From: Nitrospirales bacterium
GTDB lineage: Bacteria; Nitrospirota; Nitrospiria; Nitrospirales; UBA8639
Length of the DNA: 64,000 bases
Assembly: GCA_022828225.1 (NCBI GenBank)
Contig: JAJEJG010000006.1
Location: 151,794 to 215,793, forward strand
Reading direction: 5' to 3'
A program made the position numbers and the translations under genes. Below the pieces are notes generated by a model. That model searched no databases. It saw only the letters and a list, made by a program, of their open reading frames with translations, and was not told where the DNA came from. Each line of letters starts with the position of its first letter. Position 1 is the stretch's first letter. This document shows, piece by piece, positions 17,137 through 25,968 of this stretch.

Positions 17137-18732
17137 CTAGGACGCGGCAGCCGACCGCACTTTTTGTAACAGGACTCGGCGGAGTTCCACCATGCCCAAG
17201 GTGTCCCGCGCGCAATAGGCAAGGAGCGCCGATTCCAGACGTTGACGCTCGACCCAATCGGTCACGACAAACATCATTCGATGGTACATGGCCGATGCGG
17301 TTGCGCCGTCCTTGATTTCCAAATCGCCATAATCCAAAGACGGGACGAGGGCCGGCAGCACGGACTTGATGGAAAACGAACCTTGAAAGTCCGGGTGGTA
17401 ATAGCAGGTTTGCAGCACTTCCAGGAGATCCCAAAGGCGCTCCCCCACTCGAAGCAGATCTTTTCGCAGATGCGGCACGGCTTCGGCCAACGCCTTCACG
17501 ATGTAATGTTCATACTCGGAGTAGACGCAGATACTGCCTTCGTCCCCGACCGATTCCAGCAGGCTCACGGCAATGCCTTCACGCGGATCTTTCTGTTCCG
17601 TTGACAGATAGGCGGTATGCCGTAACGTCCCGTCTTCCGCCTCCGTATGGTTCGACCATTGAATCGGTATGGGCTGATAGGGATGGGTGTGCGCATACAG
17701 GGGAACCGCGGGCATCACCGTCTCGAAATCCAAATGATGGACCGGGTATCGGATTGCTTGAAGTTTCTCCGCCAGTTTTGGCGACATCCATTCCACGTTC
17801 TCTCGTACGCGCTGTTGCAAATGAGGCAGAGAAACCTGAGCAGGGATCTCGTCAATGGTTTCAATGCCCTGCCGGCGCAACCGGCGCACAAGATCTTTCC
17901 GGCCGGGCAGATAGTAGATCCAGCGAGCGGGTTTGGCAGCCGTACAATGCGACCAGAACGGACATTCATAGGGAGAGTGACAATGGTGATCCGGCTCGAC
18001 GTCGGGAGAACGGCTTTGACTGAGCATCGCACGCATCTCGCCCAGCCGCGGAGGAATATCAGGCAGTTTTTCCTGAATGGCTTCCGTAAGGTCTTCGACT
18101 ATGAACAATCGTTGCAGGTCCACCTCCCCGCCGGGGTAAGCATACTGTCGATTCACGTGCATCAAGGAAATTCCGCTCAGCTTGAGGCCGTTTCCCCGAA
18201 GCACGTGGGTTTGCACCGCCAAATCATCAAGGTGCACGGATTTCACGCGTGAGGCCGCCTTCACTTCAATTAACTTCCAGCTATCGTCGACTCGTTCGAG
18301 CACGTCCACCCGAACCAAGGTCCCTTCAAATTGAAAAGCGCCTTCAAAAATGGCGGGGACGGCCGGATCGGCCATGAGGGCCGCGGTTTTTTCCAGGGCG
18401 GCGGTTGATTGACGATGACCCTCGGCAACCAACGCGCCCCCGGGGAAATACCGGTGCGCAATTTCATTGATCTCCTTCCCCATCTCCAGCATCATTTGAC
18501 GCCGGTCATCAATCTCGTCGGCCAACCGGGGATGATGGATCTCCAAATACAACCGTTTATGGCATTGAAGTCCGGAGAGAAACCTGGACTTGGAAAGACG
18601 AGGGAATTGCGGATTGCTCATTGTGGATTGGGGATCACGAGGACTTGTCATGGATGTTTGTTCTTCAGAGATGGGTGCGCGATCCATGCCAGGCCGGAAT
18701 GAAGGCCTCGGGTCTTGACAAAAGGCCTGCAT
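17137..18732 (-). CDS. DUF2779 protein: Cas4-like nuclease fused to DEDD exonuclease
   Basis: A 531-aa protein with two nuclease modules. The N-terminal half is a RecB/Cas4-like PD-(D/E)XK domain: SKSRFLSGLQCHKRLYLE contains the first cysteine, RVDVLE and LIEVKA give the Asp and Glu-x-Lys catalytic residues, and CHSPYECPFWSHC gives the three further cysteines of a probable 4Fe-4S cluster. The C-terminal half is RNase-H-like: HHLDFETV, an acidic YSEYEH segment and YCARDTLGM fit a 3'-5' exonuclease. The family is known but its role is unsettled; DNA repair is likely. Start is uncertain, with internal ATGs at 18651 and 18621 also possible. No CRISPR is nearby. Confidence 0.75.
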   Translation of the reverse strand: MQAFCQDPRPSFRPGMDRAPISEEQTSMTSPRDPQSTMSNPQFPRLSKSRFLSGLQCHKRLYLEIHHPRLADEIDDRRQMMLEMGKEINEIAHRYFPGGALVAEGHRQSTAALEKTAALMADPAVPAIFEGAFQFEGTLVRVDVLERVDDSWKLIEVKAASRVKSVHLDDLAVQTHVLRGNGLKLSGISLMHVNRQYAYPGGEVDLQRLFIVEDLTEAIQEKLPDIPPRLGEMRAMLSQSRSPDVEPDHHCHSPYECPFWSHCTAAKPARWIYYLPGRKDLVRRLRRQGIETIDEIPAQVSLPHLQQRVRENVEWMSPKLAEKLQAIRYPVHHLDFETVMPAVPLYAHTHPYQPIPIQWSNHTEAEDGTLRHTAYLSTEQKDPREGIAVSLLESVGDEGSICVYSEYEHYIVKALAEAVPHLRKDLLRVGERLWDLLEVLQTCYYHPDFQGSFSIKSVLPALVPSLDYGDLEIKDGATASAMYHRMMFVVTDWVERQRLESALLAYCARDTLGMVELRRVLLQKVRSAAAS

Positions 18733-18776
18733 TGTTAAAACAATTTCTCCAACTCATGATCCGTTCTTGAGATTTT

Positions 18777-19298
18777 ATGACCGACCAGCCTGAGTATTCT
18801 CGACACCGCCCGGAACCCGTTCTCGACGACGAACAGGAACGGCAACGAGAAGCCCTGCGCGATTCCGCTGATTCCATCGCCCGCCTTCTCGATTCAATCG
18901 TGCAAATTCCCGGGACTTCGATCCGGATCGGATTGGATGCCCTATTGGGCCTGATCCCGGGCCTGGGTGACTGGCTCGCCAATGGCATCGGAAGCACGAT
19001 TCTGTTCTTCGCCGTTAAACTCCAAGTACCTAAAATCGTGATCGTCCGAATGGCCTTGAACCTGGGGATCAACACCTTGGTCGGGACCATTCCCGGCCTC
19101 GGCGACGTATTTTCAATCTGGTTTCGAAGCAACCTGAAAAATGCAAGATTGTTACGGCGTTATACCAGTAAACGAACGACCCGTGCGACTCCCGCAGACT
19201 GGCTGTTCGTTATAGGATTGCTGGCAGGGACGTTTGGCATCGCCATCGGCACACTGGCCCTGATCTTGTGGGGATTTCAAACTCTATGGAACTCGTGA
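18777..19298 (+). CDS. DUF4112 membrane protein
   Basis: A 173-aa protein of the DUF4112 type, defined by two copies of a GLIPGLGD-like motif: ALLGLIPGLGDWLANG near residue 56 and LVGTIPGLGDVF near residue 103. Hydrophobic stretches follow each motif, and a further membrane segment is at the C-terminus (LFVIGLLAGTFGIAIGTL...). The N-terminus is charged and cytoplasm-like. Function is unknown. It is divergent from the DUF2779 gene with a 44-bp gap, so the two may share a control region. Confidence 0.75.
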   Translation: MTDQPEYSRHRPEPVLDDEQERQREALRDSADSIARLLDSIVQIPGTSIRIGLDALLGLIPGLGDWLANGIGSTILFFAVKLQVPKIVIVRMALNLGINTLVGTIPGLGDVFSIWFRSNLKNARLLRRYTSKRTTRATPADWLFVIGLLAGTFGIAIGTLALILWGFQTLWNS

Positions 19299-19710
19299 AG
19301 CCAGTCCTCTGAACCGGCATGATGCCGAATAGCCTTTTCATTACTGTGGATAACGTTCTCAAAATCTCGACAGCCCCTTCAATACTGTCGTTGAAACCGC
19401 CTGAATTCCTATCTTCACTGTTTGCAATGTTTTCTTGATTAAGTAATTCTAATCGTCTTTCTACATAATAATTTTTCAATTTTACTTCAACTAACACTTT
19501 ACCTTTATCTTATTTAAAATAATTATTCATGGGTACCTGATTCTGTCCACAAATTTCCTTAATTACATGTGGACTACCATGTTGATAAGCTCCATCCATT
19601 CGCAAACCAAGGAACATTGAGCGGATTGCCTAATTCTTGTGCAATCGGAATGGTGGTTCCATTTCGGATTGCGCTATGCAACTTCGACCTCCTCCGACCC
19701 ACCTGCTTTC
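19299..19710. other. AT-rich intergenic segment, no supported gene
   Basis: About 410 bp between DUF4112 and the hemW stop. Bases 19370-19560 are markedly more AT-rich than the neighbourhood. A minus-strand open frame crosses it (start near 19497, VEVKLKNYYVERRLELL onward) but overlaps the DUF4112 3' end, has no ribosome-binding site and no family I recognise. It may be a decayed foreign gene. Confidence 0.4.
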
Positions 19711-20886
19711 TTACAGCAAAGCCACAGCCACGGTATCAACAAAACGCAAACCCAAATCAGTCAGTCGCACTCGTCCCTGCTTTTTCACTTGCAATAGCCC
19801 CTGCTCTCCCAATTGACGAATCGTTTGAAGCAAGGCTGTTTTCTGCTCCGTCGCTTTCATCCTGACCGGCACTCCGGATAACATCCGCAATCCCCATACC
19901 ATGCGTTCACGATCCACCTGGTCAAGCGATAAACTCGTGATCTCATCCAACGGTAATGTTCCCCTCTTCAAGAAATCGGCATACGATTCCAAGTCTGCCA
20001 TGTTCCCAAATCGGGCATGGCCAAGGGATGACTGAGCACTGGGACCAAGCCCGAGATAAGGCAGGACGTGCCAATACCGCATATTATGACGACATTCATA
20101 GCCAGCACGGCAATAATTGGAAATCTCGTATCGCTCGAATCCTGCGGCGACCAAACGATCGACGGTTTCATCCTCCAATACCAACTGAAATTCCTGGTCC
20201 GGCGCTGATCTCTTTCCCTGCATGATTTCCCGATGAAAGGGCGATCCTTCTTCCATAGTGTAGGCATAACAGGAGAGATGAGTGGGTGATAGAGAAAGGG
20301 CTTCGCCCAGAGTCCGTTGCCATGATTCCATCGACTGCCCGGGAAATCCGTACATCAAATCAAGCGAAACGTTCGTAAATCCTACAGATTGAGCCCAAGA
20401 AAGAGCTTGCCGCACTTCTGCCCCGAAAGCTCGTCCTCCCAAGTCCCGGAGTTCGTCCTGATCAAATGATTGCGCTCCCACACTCAGCCGGGTAAACCCG
20501 GATTCCCGGAGGATTCCAAGACTGTCGGGCGAGACCGTTCCCGGATGCGCTTCTACGGAGATCTCCGCATCGTCTTCCACCGCAAACCAGTACCGGATGT
20601 CGTTCAAGATCCGGGCAAGTTGCCGCGGAGCTAGAGTGGTGGGGGTTCCTCCGCCGAAATAAATCGTGTGAACCGGCGTCTTTCGGAGTCCCAGGTCACG
20701 CGCATACAGACGGAGTTCATGCGCCAATGCGTCCATGAACGCTTGAACGCGGTCTTCCCTGAGCCTCTCCATATAAAACGCGCAAAAACGGCAGCGCGCG
20801 AAACAAAAGGGGACGTGCACGTAGATGCCCAGGTCTTCCACCTGCATCCGCCCAAGGGTTTTTTGGAAATCAGTTACTGTCGTCAT
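19711..20886 (-). CDS. hemW: HemW-like radical SAM heme chaperone
   Basis: Radical SAM protein of the HemN/HemW group. IYVHVPFCFARCRFCAFY places the 4Fe-4S cysteines at Cys28, Cys32 and Cys35. YFGGGTPTTL, SVEAHPGTV and SVGAQSFDQDEL are typical, and the C-terminal winged-helix region ends LTDLGLRFVDTV. At 391 aa it matches HemW length and it has the CxxxCxxC-F pattern rather than the extended HemN N-terminus. HemW is thought to hand heme to respiratory proteins; oxygen-independent coproporphyrinogen oxidase activity is less likely. It is divergent from the methyltransferase. Confidence 0.88.
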   Translation of the reverse strand: MTTVTDFQKTLGRMQVEDLGIYVHVPFCFARCRFCAFYMERLREDRVQAFMDALAHELRLYARDLGLRKTPVHTIYFGGGTPTTLAPRQLARILNDIRYWFAVEDDAEISVEAHPGTVSPDSLGILRESGFTRLSVGAQSFDQDELRDLGGRAFGAEVRQALSWAQSVGFTNVSLDLMYGFPGQSMESWQRTLGEALSLSPTHLSCYAYTMEEGSPFHREIMQGKRSAPDQEFQLVLEDETVDRLVAAGFERYEISNYCRAGYECRHNMRYWHVLPYLGLGPSAQSSLGHARFGNMADLESYADFLKRGTLPLDEITSLSLDQVDRERMVWGLRMLSGVPVRMKATEQKTALLQTIRQLGEQGLLQVKKQGRVRLTDLGLRFVDTVAVALL

Positions 20887-21074
20887 TGGCCCAAGTCCTT
20901 GTCACGAAAGTGTACCGTCGAATCAGACGACACTCAACGACCACCTCAGTCCTCCGTACCGACCCACCTCACGATTCTTGATCATGGCAACTCATTCGCG
21001 TTAGAACGTCACGTCGTTGCAGGATCGAATTCTTCACAACCGCTCACAATCACAATCCAGCCGGAGGTACACAC

Positions 21075-22079
21075 ATGAACCACACGCCTGAGAAAATCAT
21101 GCACTTGGGCATGGCATTTTGGGGATCCAAGACATTGTTAAGCGCCGTCGAACTCGAAGTCTTTACGAGTTTGGCAACAGGGCCGATGGATGCCGAAACC
21201 TTGCGAAAACGCTTGGACCTGCACGAGCGAAGCGCACTGGATTTTTTTGATGCGTTGGTGGCCCTGGGTATGCTGGACCGGCATGACGGGCTCTATTCCA
21301 ACACCCCGGAAACAAACCTGTACCTCGATAAAGCCAAGCCGTCCTATATCGGCGGATTCCTGGAGATGGCAAACGACCGGCTGTACCGATTTTGGGGATC
21401 TTTGACCGAGGGCTTGAAAACCGGGCTCCCTCAGAACGAAGCCAAAGACGGGAAAAACATTTTTGACATCCTCTATAGCGATCCGGCCAAGCTGGCAAGC
21501 TTCATGCAAGCCATGACCGGCATCAGCATGGGCTCCAGCAAAGCCATTGCGCAAAAATTTCCATGGAAGGACTATCGAACCTTGATCGACATCGGCTCGG
21601 CCCAAGGCGGCCTGGTCGTCGAAGTCGGCAAAGCGCATCCGCATATTACCGGCGGAGGGTTCGACCTTCCCGTCACCGGCCCCCTCTTTGAAGAATACGT
21701 CGCCTCATTCGGATTGAACGACCGATTCAAATTCATCCCCGGAAACTTCTTTGCCGACGACCTGCCGTCCGCCGACGTGCTTTCCATGGGACACATCCTC
21801 CATGACTGGGATTTGGAGCAAAAGAAGACGCTGATCCGAAAAGCCTATCACGCCCTGCCCGACGGTGGAGTCCTCCTGGTCTTCGAAGGGATCATCGACG
21901 ACGAACGCCGGCAAAATGCTTTCGGGTTGCTAATGAGTCTCACGATGCTCATTGAAACGCCGGGCGGATTCGACTATACGGGCGCGGATTGCTGCCGATG
22001 GATGAAAGAAGCCGGGTTCCGGCAAACGCGCGTCGAACACCTGACCGGCCCCGAATCCATGGTCGTCGGCACGAAGTAA
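21075..22079 (+). CDS. SAM-dependent O-methyltransferase-like protein (family 2)
   Basis: A 334-aa protein with the two-part layout of plant/bacterial small-molecule O-methyltransferases. A winged-helix dimerisation domain (residues ~10-95, with [10 protein letters not shown] and ALGMLDR) is followed by a Rossmann domain with SAM motif [11 protein letters not shown] near residue 172 and [18 protein letters not shown] carries the usual catalytic-base histidine position. CrtF, hydroxyneurosporene and acetylserotonin methyltransferases share this fold; substrate is unknown. GGAGGTACACAC precedes the ATG. Confidence 0.8.
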   Translation: MNHTPEKIMHLGMAFWGSKTLLSAVELEVFTSLATGPMDAETLRKRLDLHERSALDFFDALVALGMLDRHDGLYSNTPETNLYLDKAKPSYIGGFLEMANDRLYRFWGSLTEGLKTGLPQNEAKDGKNIFDILYSDPAKLASFMQAMTGISMGSSKAIAQKFPWKDYRTLIDIGSAQGGLVVEVGKAHPHITGGGFDLPVTGPLFEEYVASFGLNDRFKFIPGNFFADDLPSADVLSMGHILHDWDLEQKKTLIRKAYHALPDGGVLLVFEGIIDDERRQNAFGLLMSLTMLIETPGGFDYTGADCCRWMKEAGFRQTRVEHLTGPESMVVGTK

Positions 22080-22095
22080 CACCCTTGCAGGAAAG

Positions 22096-22184
22096 TGGTG
22101 CTGGAGGCCGGACTTGAACCGGCACGCTTCTTACGAAGCACGGGATTTTAAGTCCCGGGTGTCTGCCTGTTTCACCACTCCAGC
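22096..22184 (-). tRNA. tRNA-Leu (UAA anticodon)
   Basis: On the minus strand the sequence starts GCTGGAG and ends CTCCAGC-A-CCA, so the acceptor stem pairs perfectly and CCA is encoded. The anticodon stem CGGGA/TCCCG encloses the loop CTTAAAA, giving anticodon TAA. A long variable arm (TGCTTCGTAAGAAGCG) and T-arm GGTTCAAGTCC are present, as expected for a class II leucine tRNA. Confidence 0.95.
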
Positions 22185-22248
22185 ACGGGAAATTCACTCT
22201 ATCATCACGCTTCCGGAGTGGCAAGAATTCACACGTAAGCCGCCGTCT

Positions 22249-23277
22249 TCATCGGCCCAACACATTCTCTTGATACCACGCCCAAAACAAGCTGATTCCT
22301 TCGTGCACCGAGATTTGCGGAGCATACTCCAATAGCTCTCTCGCTTTGGAAATATCGGCGCAAGTGGAAACGACGTCGGCCTCCGGCATGAGAGCGGAAA
22401 CGACGTGCGCTTTTTGTCCGACGCATTCTTCAATCACTTGAACGAATTCAGCCAATGAAACGGGCTCTCCTCGTCCGAGATTCAGGATCTCGTACCCGAA
22501 CGGCCGGTCAACGGCGCTGACCACGCCTTGGACGATATCGCTCACGAACGTCCAATCACGGTGCATGTTCCCCGCATTATACAGCGGCACGTCACGCCCG
22601 AAAAAGATATTGTCCAGTACCTTGTAGGCCATCATATCCGGGCGTCCCCTGGGGCCGTACACCGTGAAAAACCTGAGAGCCGTAAACGGCAACCCATACA
22701 CGTGATGATACGAATAGCCCAACAATTCCCCGGCTTTCTTGCTGGCGGCATAAGGAGCCAAGGGGCGGTCACAGGGATCGCTTTCGCGAAAAGGGATCGC
22801 TTCCGTATTGCCATACACGGACGAAGTCGAAGCAAACACGAAGGCGGGCAACGTGTCACGCCGGCCTCGGCGCCCGATCCTTCCGACGGCGGCATCCAGC
22901 AGGTTCAGCGTCCCGTTGATATTCACGTCGCAGTAGAGATGGGGCTTCTCGATCGAAACCCGAACCCCGGCCATCGCCGCCAAATGAACAATTCCGTCAA
23001 ACTCATGGGATGAGAAGATCTCTTCCACGGTCTGCAGGTCTTGAATGTCTCCATGGATGAACGTGAAGGCTTCTCCTGAGCCACTGTGACTCAAGGCTTG
23101 GCGGACTTCCTCCAAATTGGCGCGTTTCCTGGCCGGGTCATAATAGTCGTTCAGGTTGTCCAAACCTACAACCCGATCTCCCCGGGCCGCCAACGCCTGA
23201 ACGGTATGGCTTCCGATAAATCCAGCCGCCCCCGTCACCAACAGGGTTCTACGCAAGGCCCTTCCCCTTTCCGTCAT
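22249..23277 (-). CDS. NAD-dependent epimerase, UDP-glucuronate 4-epimerase type
   Basis: Extended SDR epimerase of 342 aa. The NAD-binding GAAGFIGS motif is at residues 16-23. LDNLNDYYDPARKRANL, HLAAMAGVRVSIEKP and SSVYGNTEAIPF are signatures of UDP-glucuronate/UDP-galacturonate 4-epimerases, and the catalytic Tyr176 and Lys180 are in PYAASKK. It probably supplies a UDP-uronic acid for surface polysaccharide or LPS. UDP-glucose 4-epimerase (galE) is possible but the LDNLNDYYD segment argues against it. No sugar-transferase neighbours are present. Confidence 0.85.
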   Translation of the reverse strand: MTERGRALRRTLLVTGAAGFIGSHTVQALAARGDRVVGLDNLNDYYDPARKRANLEEVRQALSHSGSGEAFTFIHGDIQDLQTVEEIFSSHEFDGIVHLAAMAGVRVSIEKPHLYCDVNINGTLNLLDAAVGRIGRRGRRDTLPAFVFASTSSVYGNTEAIPFRESDPCDRPLAPYAASKKAGELLGYSYHHVYGLPFTALRFFTVYGPRGRPDMMAYKVLDNIFFGRDVPLYNAGNMHRDWTFVSDIVQGVVSAVDRPFGYEILNLGRGEPVSLAEFVQVIEECVGQKAHVVSALMPEADVVSTCADISKARELLEYAPQISVHEGISLFWAWYQENVLGR

Positions 23278-23313
23278 GCAAGAGTGAGGTCACGTGCAAA
23301 GAGACCTTCTTGA

Positions 23314-23342
23314 TTGTGTGATGGACATCTCATGGGTACAAT
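23314..23342 (+). promoter_or_regulatory. Candidate promoter for the ClpS-like gene
   Basis: TTGTGT (23314-23319), a 17-bp spacer, TACAAT (23337-23342). Transcription would begin about 12-15 bp before the ATG at 23364, leaving a very short leader with no clear Shine-Dalgarno sequence. Confidence 0.35.
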
Positions 23343-23363
23343 GCGGCGTTATTTGCACACCGC

Positions 23364-23660
23364 ATGAGTAATCTTCCCACCACAGAAGTGACGGAAGTCA
23401 CGGAACAGGAAACCGATCAAGGTACCGGCCGTGAGTTTGAAGCCGAAGTGATCGTGTACAATTGCGATTGTCACACGTATCAACAAGTCATCGACTTGTT
23501 TTGCCGGCATATTCCCGGCATGACCTCGTCCAAAGCCTTTGAGTTGGCTTGGCGGATCGACCATCACGGAAACGCCCAAGTCTACCAGGGAACTCAAAAG
23601 ACGGCTGAAACGATCGCCCATAAACTGGCAGCCGGCGGCTTGCGAGTCGCCGTCCGCTAG
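23364..23660 (+). CDS. ClpS-like adaptor, divergent N-degron pocket
   Basis: A 98-aa protein with a disordered Thr/Glu-rich N-terminus and a ClpS core. VIVYNCDCHTYQQVIDLF aligns with the VLLxNDDYTPMEFV strand-helix of ClpS, and SSKAFELAWRIDHHGNAQVY aligns with the segment carrying LAVHYQGKA. ClpS delivers N-degron substrates to ClpAP. The pocket Asn is kept, but the position of E. coli His66 reads Asp (IDHHG) by this alignment and the DD pair reads CD, so substrate choice may differ. clpA is not adjacent. The gene is probably single, with its own promoter. Confidence 0.72.
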   Translation: MSNLPTTEVTEVTEQETDQGTGREFEAEVIVYNCDCHTYQQVIDLFCRHIPGMTSSKAFELAWRIDHHGNAQVYQGTQKTAETIAHKLAAGGLRVAVR

Positions 23661-23770
23661 GGGTTGTCCGGTCATGCGGATATCTCTCGACGACCAGACG
23701 GTTTCGGTGTCGTTCTTTCAGCGAGAACAGTTGAAACGTACTCTTTTCGGTAATCGGCAAGACATTTCGG

Positions 23771-24388
23771 TCAACGAGATCGTTTCGCTTTTGGGGCCGG
23801 CGCGGATCTTGCCTTGCTCGTCGCCTTGGTCTTCCCTTTGGTTTGGGCTTTTGCCTTGGCTTTCGCCGGAGTACGAGGCTGCGCCCGCGGCTTGGCGGTG
23901 GGCTTGCGCGTACTCCGCTTTGGCACCACACTCTTTTTCGCCACACCTTTAGATGAAACTTTGCGAGCAACCTTCTTGGGGGTAGATTGAGCCTTTGCCG
24001 ACGCCTTCGCTTTGCGAACGGGCTTTGGGACCTTTAGAGACTTGGCCTGCTTCTTGGGCGTAATTTTTGTTTTCGACTTCGCCGGCGCAACTTTTGAAGT
24101 CGCTCTTGAAGGTGCAGACCGTGTCGCTTTCGCTGCGGTTTTGGGATTTTTTGCGGCGACTTTAGGTTGTTTTGCGGCTGCTTTCTGTCTCTTGGCAGAC
24201 TTTGCCTTGGAAGAGGCAGGCGTTTCCTTGGGCTTCGGAGGGTTCAGAACCGGTAGCGATTTGCGAATCTTCAGGGATTTGAGACTGTCCCCGCTGTAGA
24301 CTCGAACCTGGTACAACTCCATGAGTTGATTGACGGCCTTCTGGTCTCCTTTCCGAGCCAACGCCAGCAAATGCCGGCGCTGATTCAT
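23771..24388 (-). CDS. Lysine-rich histone H1-like protein
   Basis: The first ~45 residues form a small helical module (MNQRRHLLALARKGDQKAV onward). The remaining ~155 are almost only Lys, Ala, Pro, Ser, Thr, Arg and Val, with many KAK/PKxAxK motifs like the tail of eukaryotic H1 and of bacterial Hc1/AlgP-type proteins. It should be highly basic and disordered and probably binds and compacts DNA, or RNA. The ATG at 24388 follows GAGGAAGAAGAA; an in-frame ATG at 24427 would add EEEE-containing residues. Repetitive DNA here could make length variable between strains. Confidence 0.65.
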   Translation of the reverse strand: MNQRRHLLALARKGDQKAVNQLMELYQVRVYSGDSLKSLKIRKSLPVLNPPKPKETPASSKAKSAKRQKAAAKQPKVAAKNPKTAAKATRSAPSRATSKVAPAKSKTKITPKKQAKSLKVPKPVRKAKASAKAQSTPKKVARKVSSKGVAKKSVVPKRSTRKPTAKPRAQPRTPAKAKAKAQTKGKTKATSKARSAPAPKAKRSR

Positions 24389-24514
24389 TTCTTCTTCCTC
24401 AGTATGGGATGTAACTCGTCTTTCCATACCTGTGCCCTACGGCATTCCCATGACACGGTCTATCGCGTACCGCATCGCAAAACCACGTCGATACGGTTCC
24501 GAACTTAGCTCCGG

Positions 24515-24706
24515 CTATTTCTTATTACTGAAGACCGCGGCGTCACACGAAAAATACTTCAGTTGTTTGAGGGGAATGATGATGACCTCCTTGGGAGTGT
24601 CAATTTCCAGGATTTCCATGTCATCACTGATCGTATGACGAAGAGCATCACTGACCATGAGTTCCTGATTATCGGTAAACACCACTTTGACCCAATACTG
24701 CACCAT
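24515..24706 (-). CDS. Small conserved-looking hypothetical protein
   Basis: Not recognised. AAAGGAG lies directly before ATG (24706) and the next codon GTG, so start is at one of these. The ~63-aa product (MVQYWVKVVFTDNQEL... DDMEILEIDTPKEVIIIPL) alternates beta strands and ends in KK. The pattern looks like a compact beta-sheet domain of a regulatory or binding type. It is soluble with no signal peptide. Confidence 0.55.
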   Translation of the reverse strand: MVQYWVKVVFTDNQELMVSDALRHTISDDMEILEIDTPKEVIIIPLKQLKYFSCDAAVFSNKK

Positions 24707-24785
24707 TGACTCCTTTCTTCGCTTCACGCCCGCTTGAATGGCACTCTACCAAGACGGTTCTCCGTCGCGCGCCTTGACGGCAACT

Positions 24786-25658
24786 TCACGTCGCGGTCCG
24801 CTTCACCGGCCGCGACGCGGCTGAGGATTCCCGGGAGACAATAGCCTGTTGTCGTAACTCATGACAACGAAGGGTTGCGGCTTCAACGGCGCCGATCACC
24901 GTTCCTCGCAATCGCCCTTTTTCGAGACGGTGTAATCCGGCAATGGTCGTCCCGCCCGGGGAAGCCACCTGATCTTTCAAGGTTCCGGGATGGGCCTTCG
25001 TTTCGACAACCATCTTGGCCGCACCCAACACCGTTTGCGCCGCCAGGAGTTGGGCATGCGCACGGGACAGCCCCATTTTTACGCCGCCATCGGCCAAGGC
25101 CTCGATAAACAGGTACACGTACGCAGGTCCGCCTCCGCTCAGGCCCGTCACCGCATCCAAGAGCGGTTCATCAACCACCACCACTTGTCCCATGGCCTCG
25201 AACACCGCTCGGGCCACCTTCATTTGGCCGGTCGTCACCCCGGGTCCGCCTGCGAGGGCCGTCGCGCCTTCAAGGACAACAGCCGGAGTATTGGGCATGG
25301 CCCGGACCACGCGAGCCCGTGGATGCAAGCCGGAAATGATGGTCGCTATAGAAATCCCTGCCGCCACGGTAATAATGAGTTGCCCGGAACCTCGAGTCAG
25401 ATCCAAACCATCCAAAACTTTATTCATCACCTGAGGTTTTATTGATAAGATAATGATATCACTGGATTCAGAAGTCTCTTGGTTATCGTGGGACACCCGG
25501 ACCTGAAAGGTCTTACGAAAATACGTCAACCGTTGGGCATCCACGTCCGTGGCACAAATCTGACTGGAGTTCACAATGCCCTTCTTCAACAAACCGGCGA
25601 CAATGGCTTCCGCCATGTTCCCGGCCCCGATAACGGCTATTTGCTTTTGCTTCAACAT
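24786..25658 (-). CDS. proC: Pyrroline-5-carboxylate reductase
   Basis: Final step of proline synthesis, NAD(P)H-dependent reduction of pyrroline-5-carboxylate. The N-terminal Rossmann motif IAVIGAGNMAEAI, then VRAMPNTPAVVLEGATAL, and the C-terminal signature LSGGGPAYVYLFIEALADGGVKMGL with QTVLGAAKMV are diagnostic. Start ATG at 25658 gives 290 aa beginning MLKQKQIAVIGAG; an upstream extension to 25697 adds nothing recognisable. Basic C-terminal tail ends PVKRTAT. It is physiologically opposite to putA in this window. Confidence 0.92.
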   Translation of the reverse strand: MLKQKQIAVIGAGNMAEAIVAGLLKKGIVNSSQICATDVDAQRLTYFRKTFQVRVSHDNQETSESSDIIILSIKPQVMNKVLDGLDLTRGSGQLIITVAAGISIATIISGLHPRARVVRAMPNTPAVVLEGATALAGGPGVTTGQMKVARAVFEAMGQVVVVDEPLLDAVTGLSGGGPAYVYLFIEALADGGVKMGLSRAHAQLLAAQTVLGAAKMVVETKAHPGTLKDQVASPGGTTIAGLHRLEKGRLRGTVIGAVEAATLRCHELRQQAIVSRESSAASRPVKRTAT

Positions 25659-25703
25659 GATGCCGGTCAGTATATCGTGGATTGTAAGCCCATTCAACTT
25701 ATG

Positions 25704-25842
25704 GAACCCTTGATTTATCGCACTATCGGGCGCATGGCTGCGTTGTGTCCTCGCTCACCCCTCGCCTATCTTCATGATAAGCCTCGGGGTTCGCTGCGGG
25801 ACGCCTTGCCCTGCATCCCGCTATCACAATAAATCAGGGATT
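25704..25842. repeat. MITE-like intergenic repeat, family C
   Basis: Roughly 135 bp with imperfect terminal inverted repeats: CCCTTGATTTAT at 25707-25718 and ATAAATCAGGG at 25829-25839. The inside is GC-rich (GCATGGCTGCGTTGTGTCC...). A shorter piece of the same end, GGAACCTCTGATTTATC, occurs at 47.47 kb. No coding capacity. It fills most of the gap between proC and the HEAT-repeat genes. Confidence 0.5.
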
Positions 25843-25879
25843 CTTTATCGACCTTGACTGCCCGATCCTGAAAGACGTG

Positions 25880-25907
25880 TTGCTTTTTTACGAGGCGGGA
25901 GTATAGT
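25880..25907 (+). promoter_or_regulatory. Candidate promoter for HEAT-repeat gene pair
   Basis: TTGCTT (25880-25885), a 16-bp spacer, TATAGT (25902-25907), about 60 bp before the TTG start at 25969. Confidence 0.4.
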
Positions 25908-25968
25908 AAAAAGCACGATTGAGTAGCCACCCTCATGGCATGCCAACCCATGCGAAAGGAGGCTTCTT

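Noticed and set aside
17137..18732. DUF2779 protein as CRISPR-associated Cas4
   Set aside because: It is fused to an exonuclease half and no repeats, cas1 or cas2 occur in the window.
19210..19497. Minus-strand 95-codon frame
   Set aside because: It overlaps the DUF4112 3' end, has no ribosome-binding site and no recognisable family; kept only as part of the AT-rich segment.
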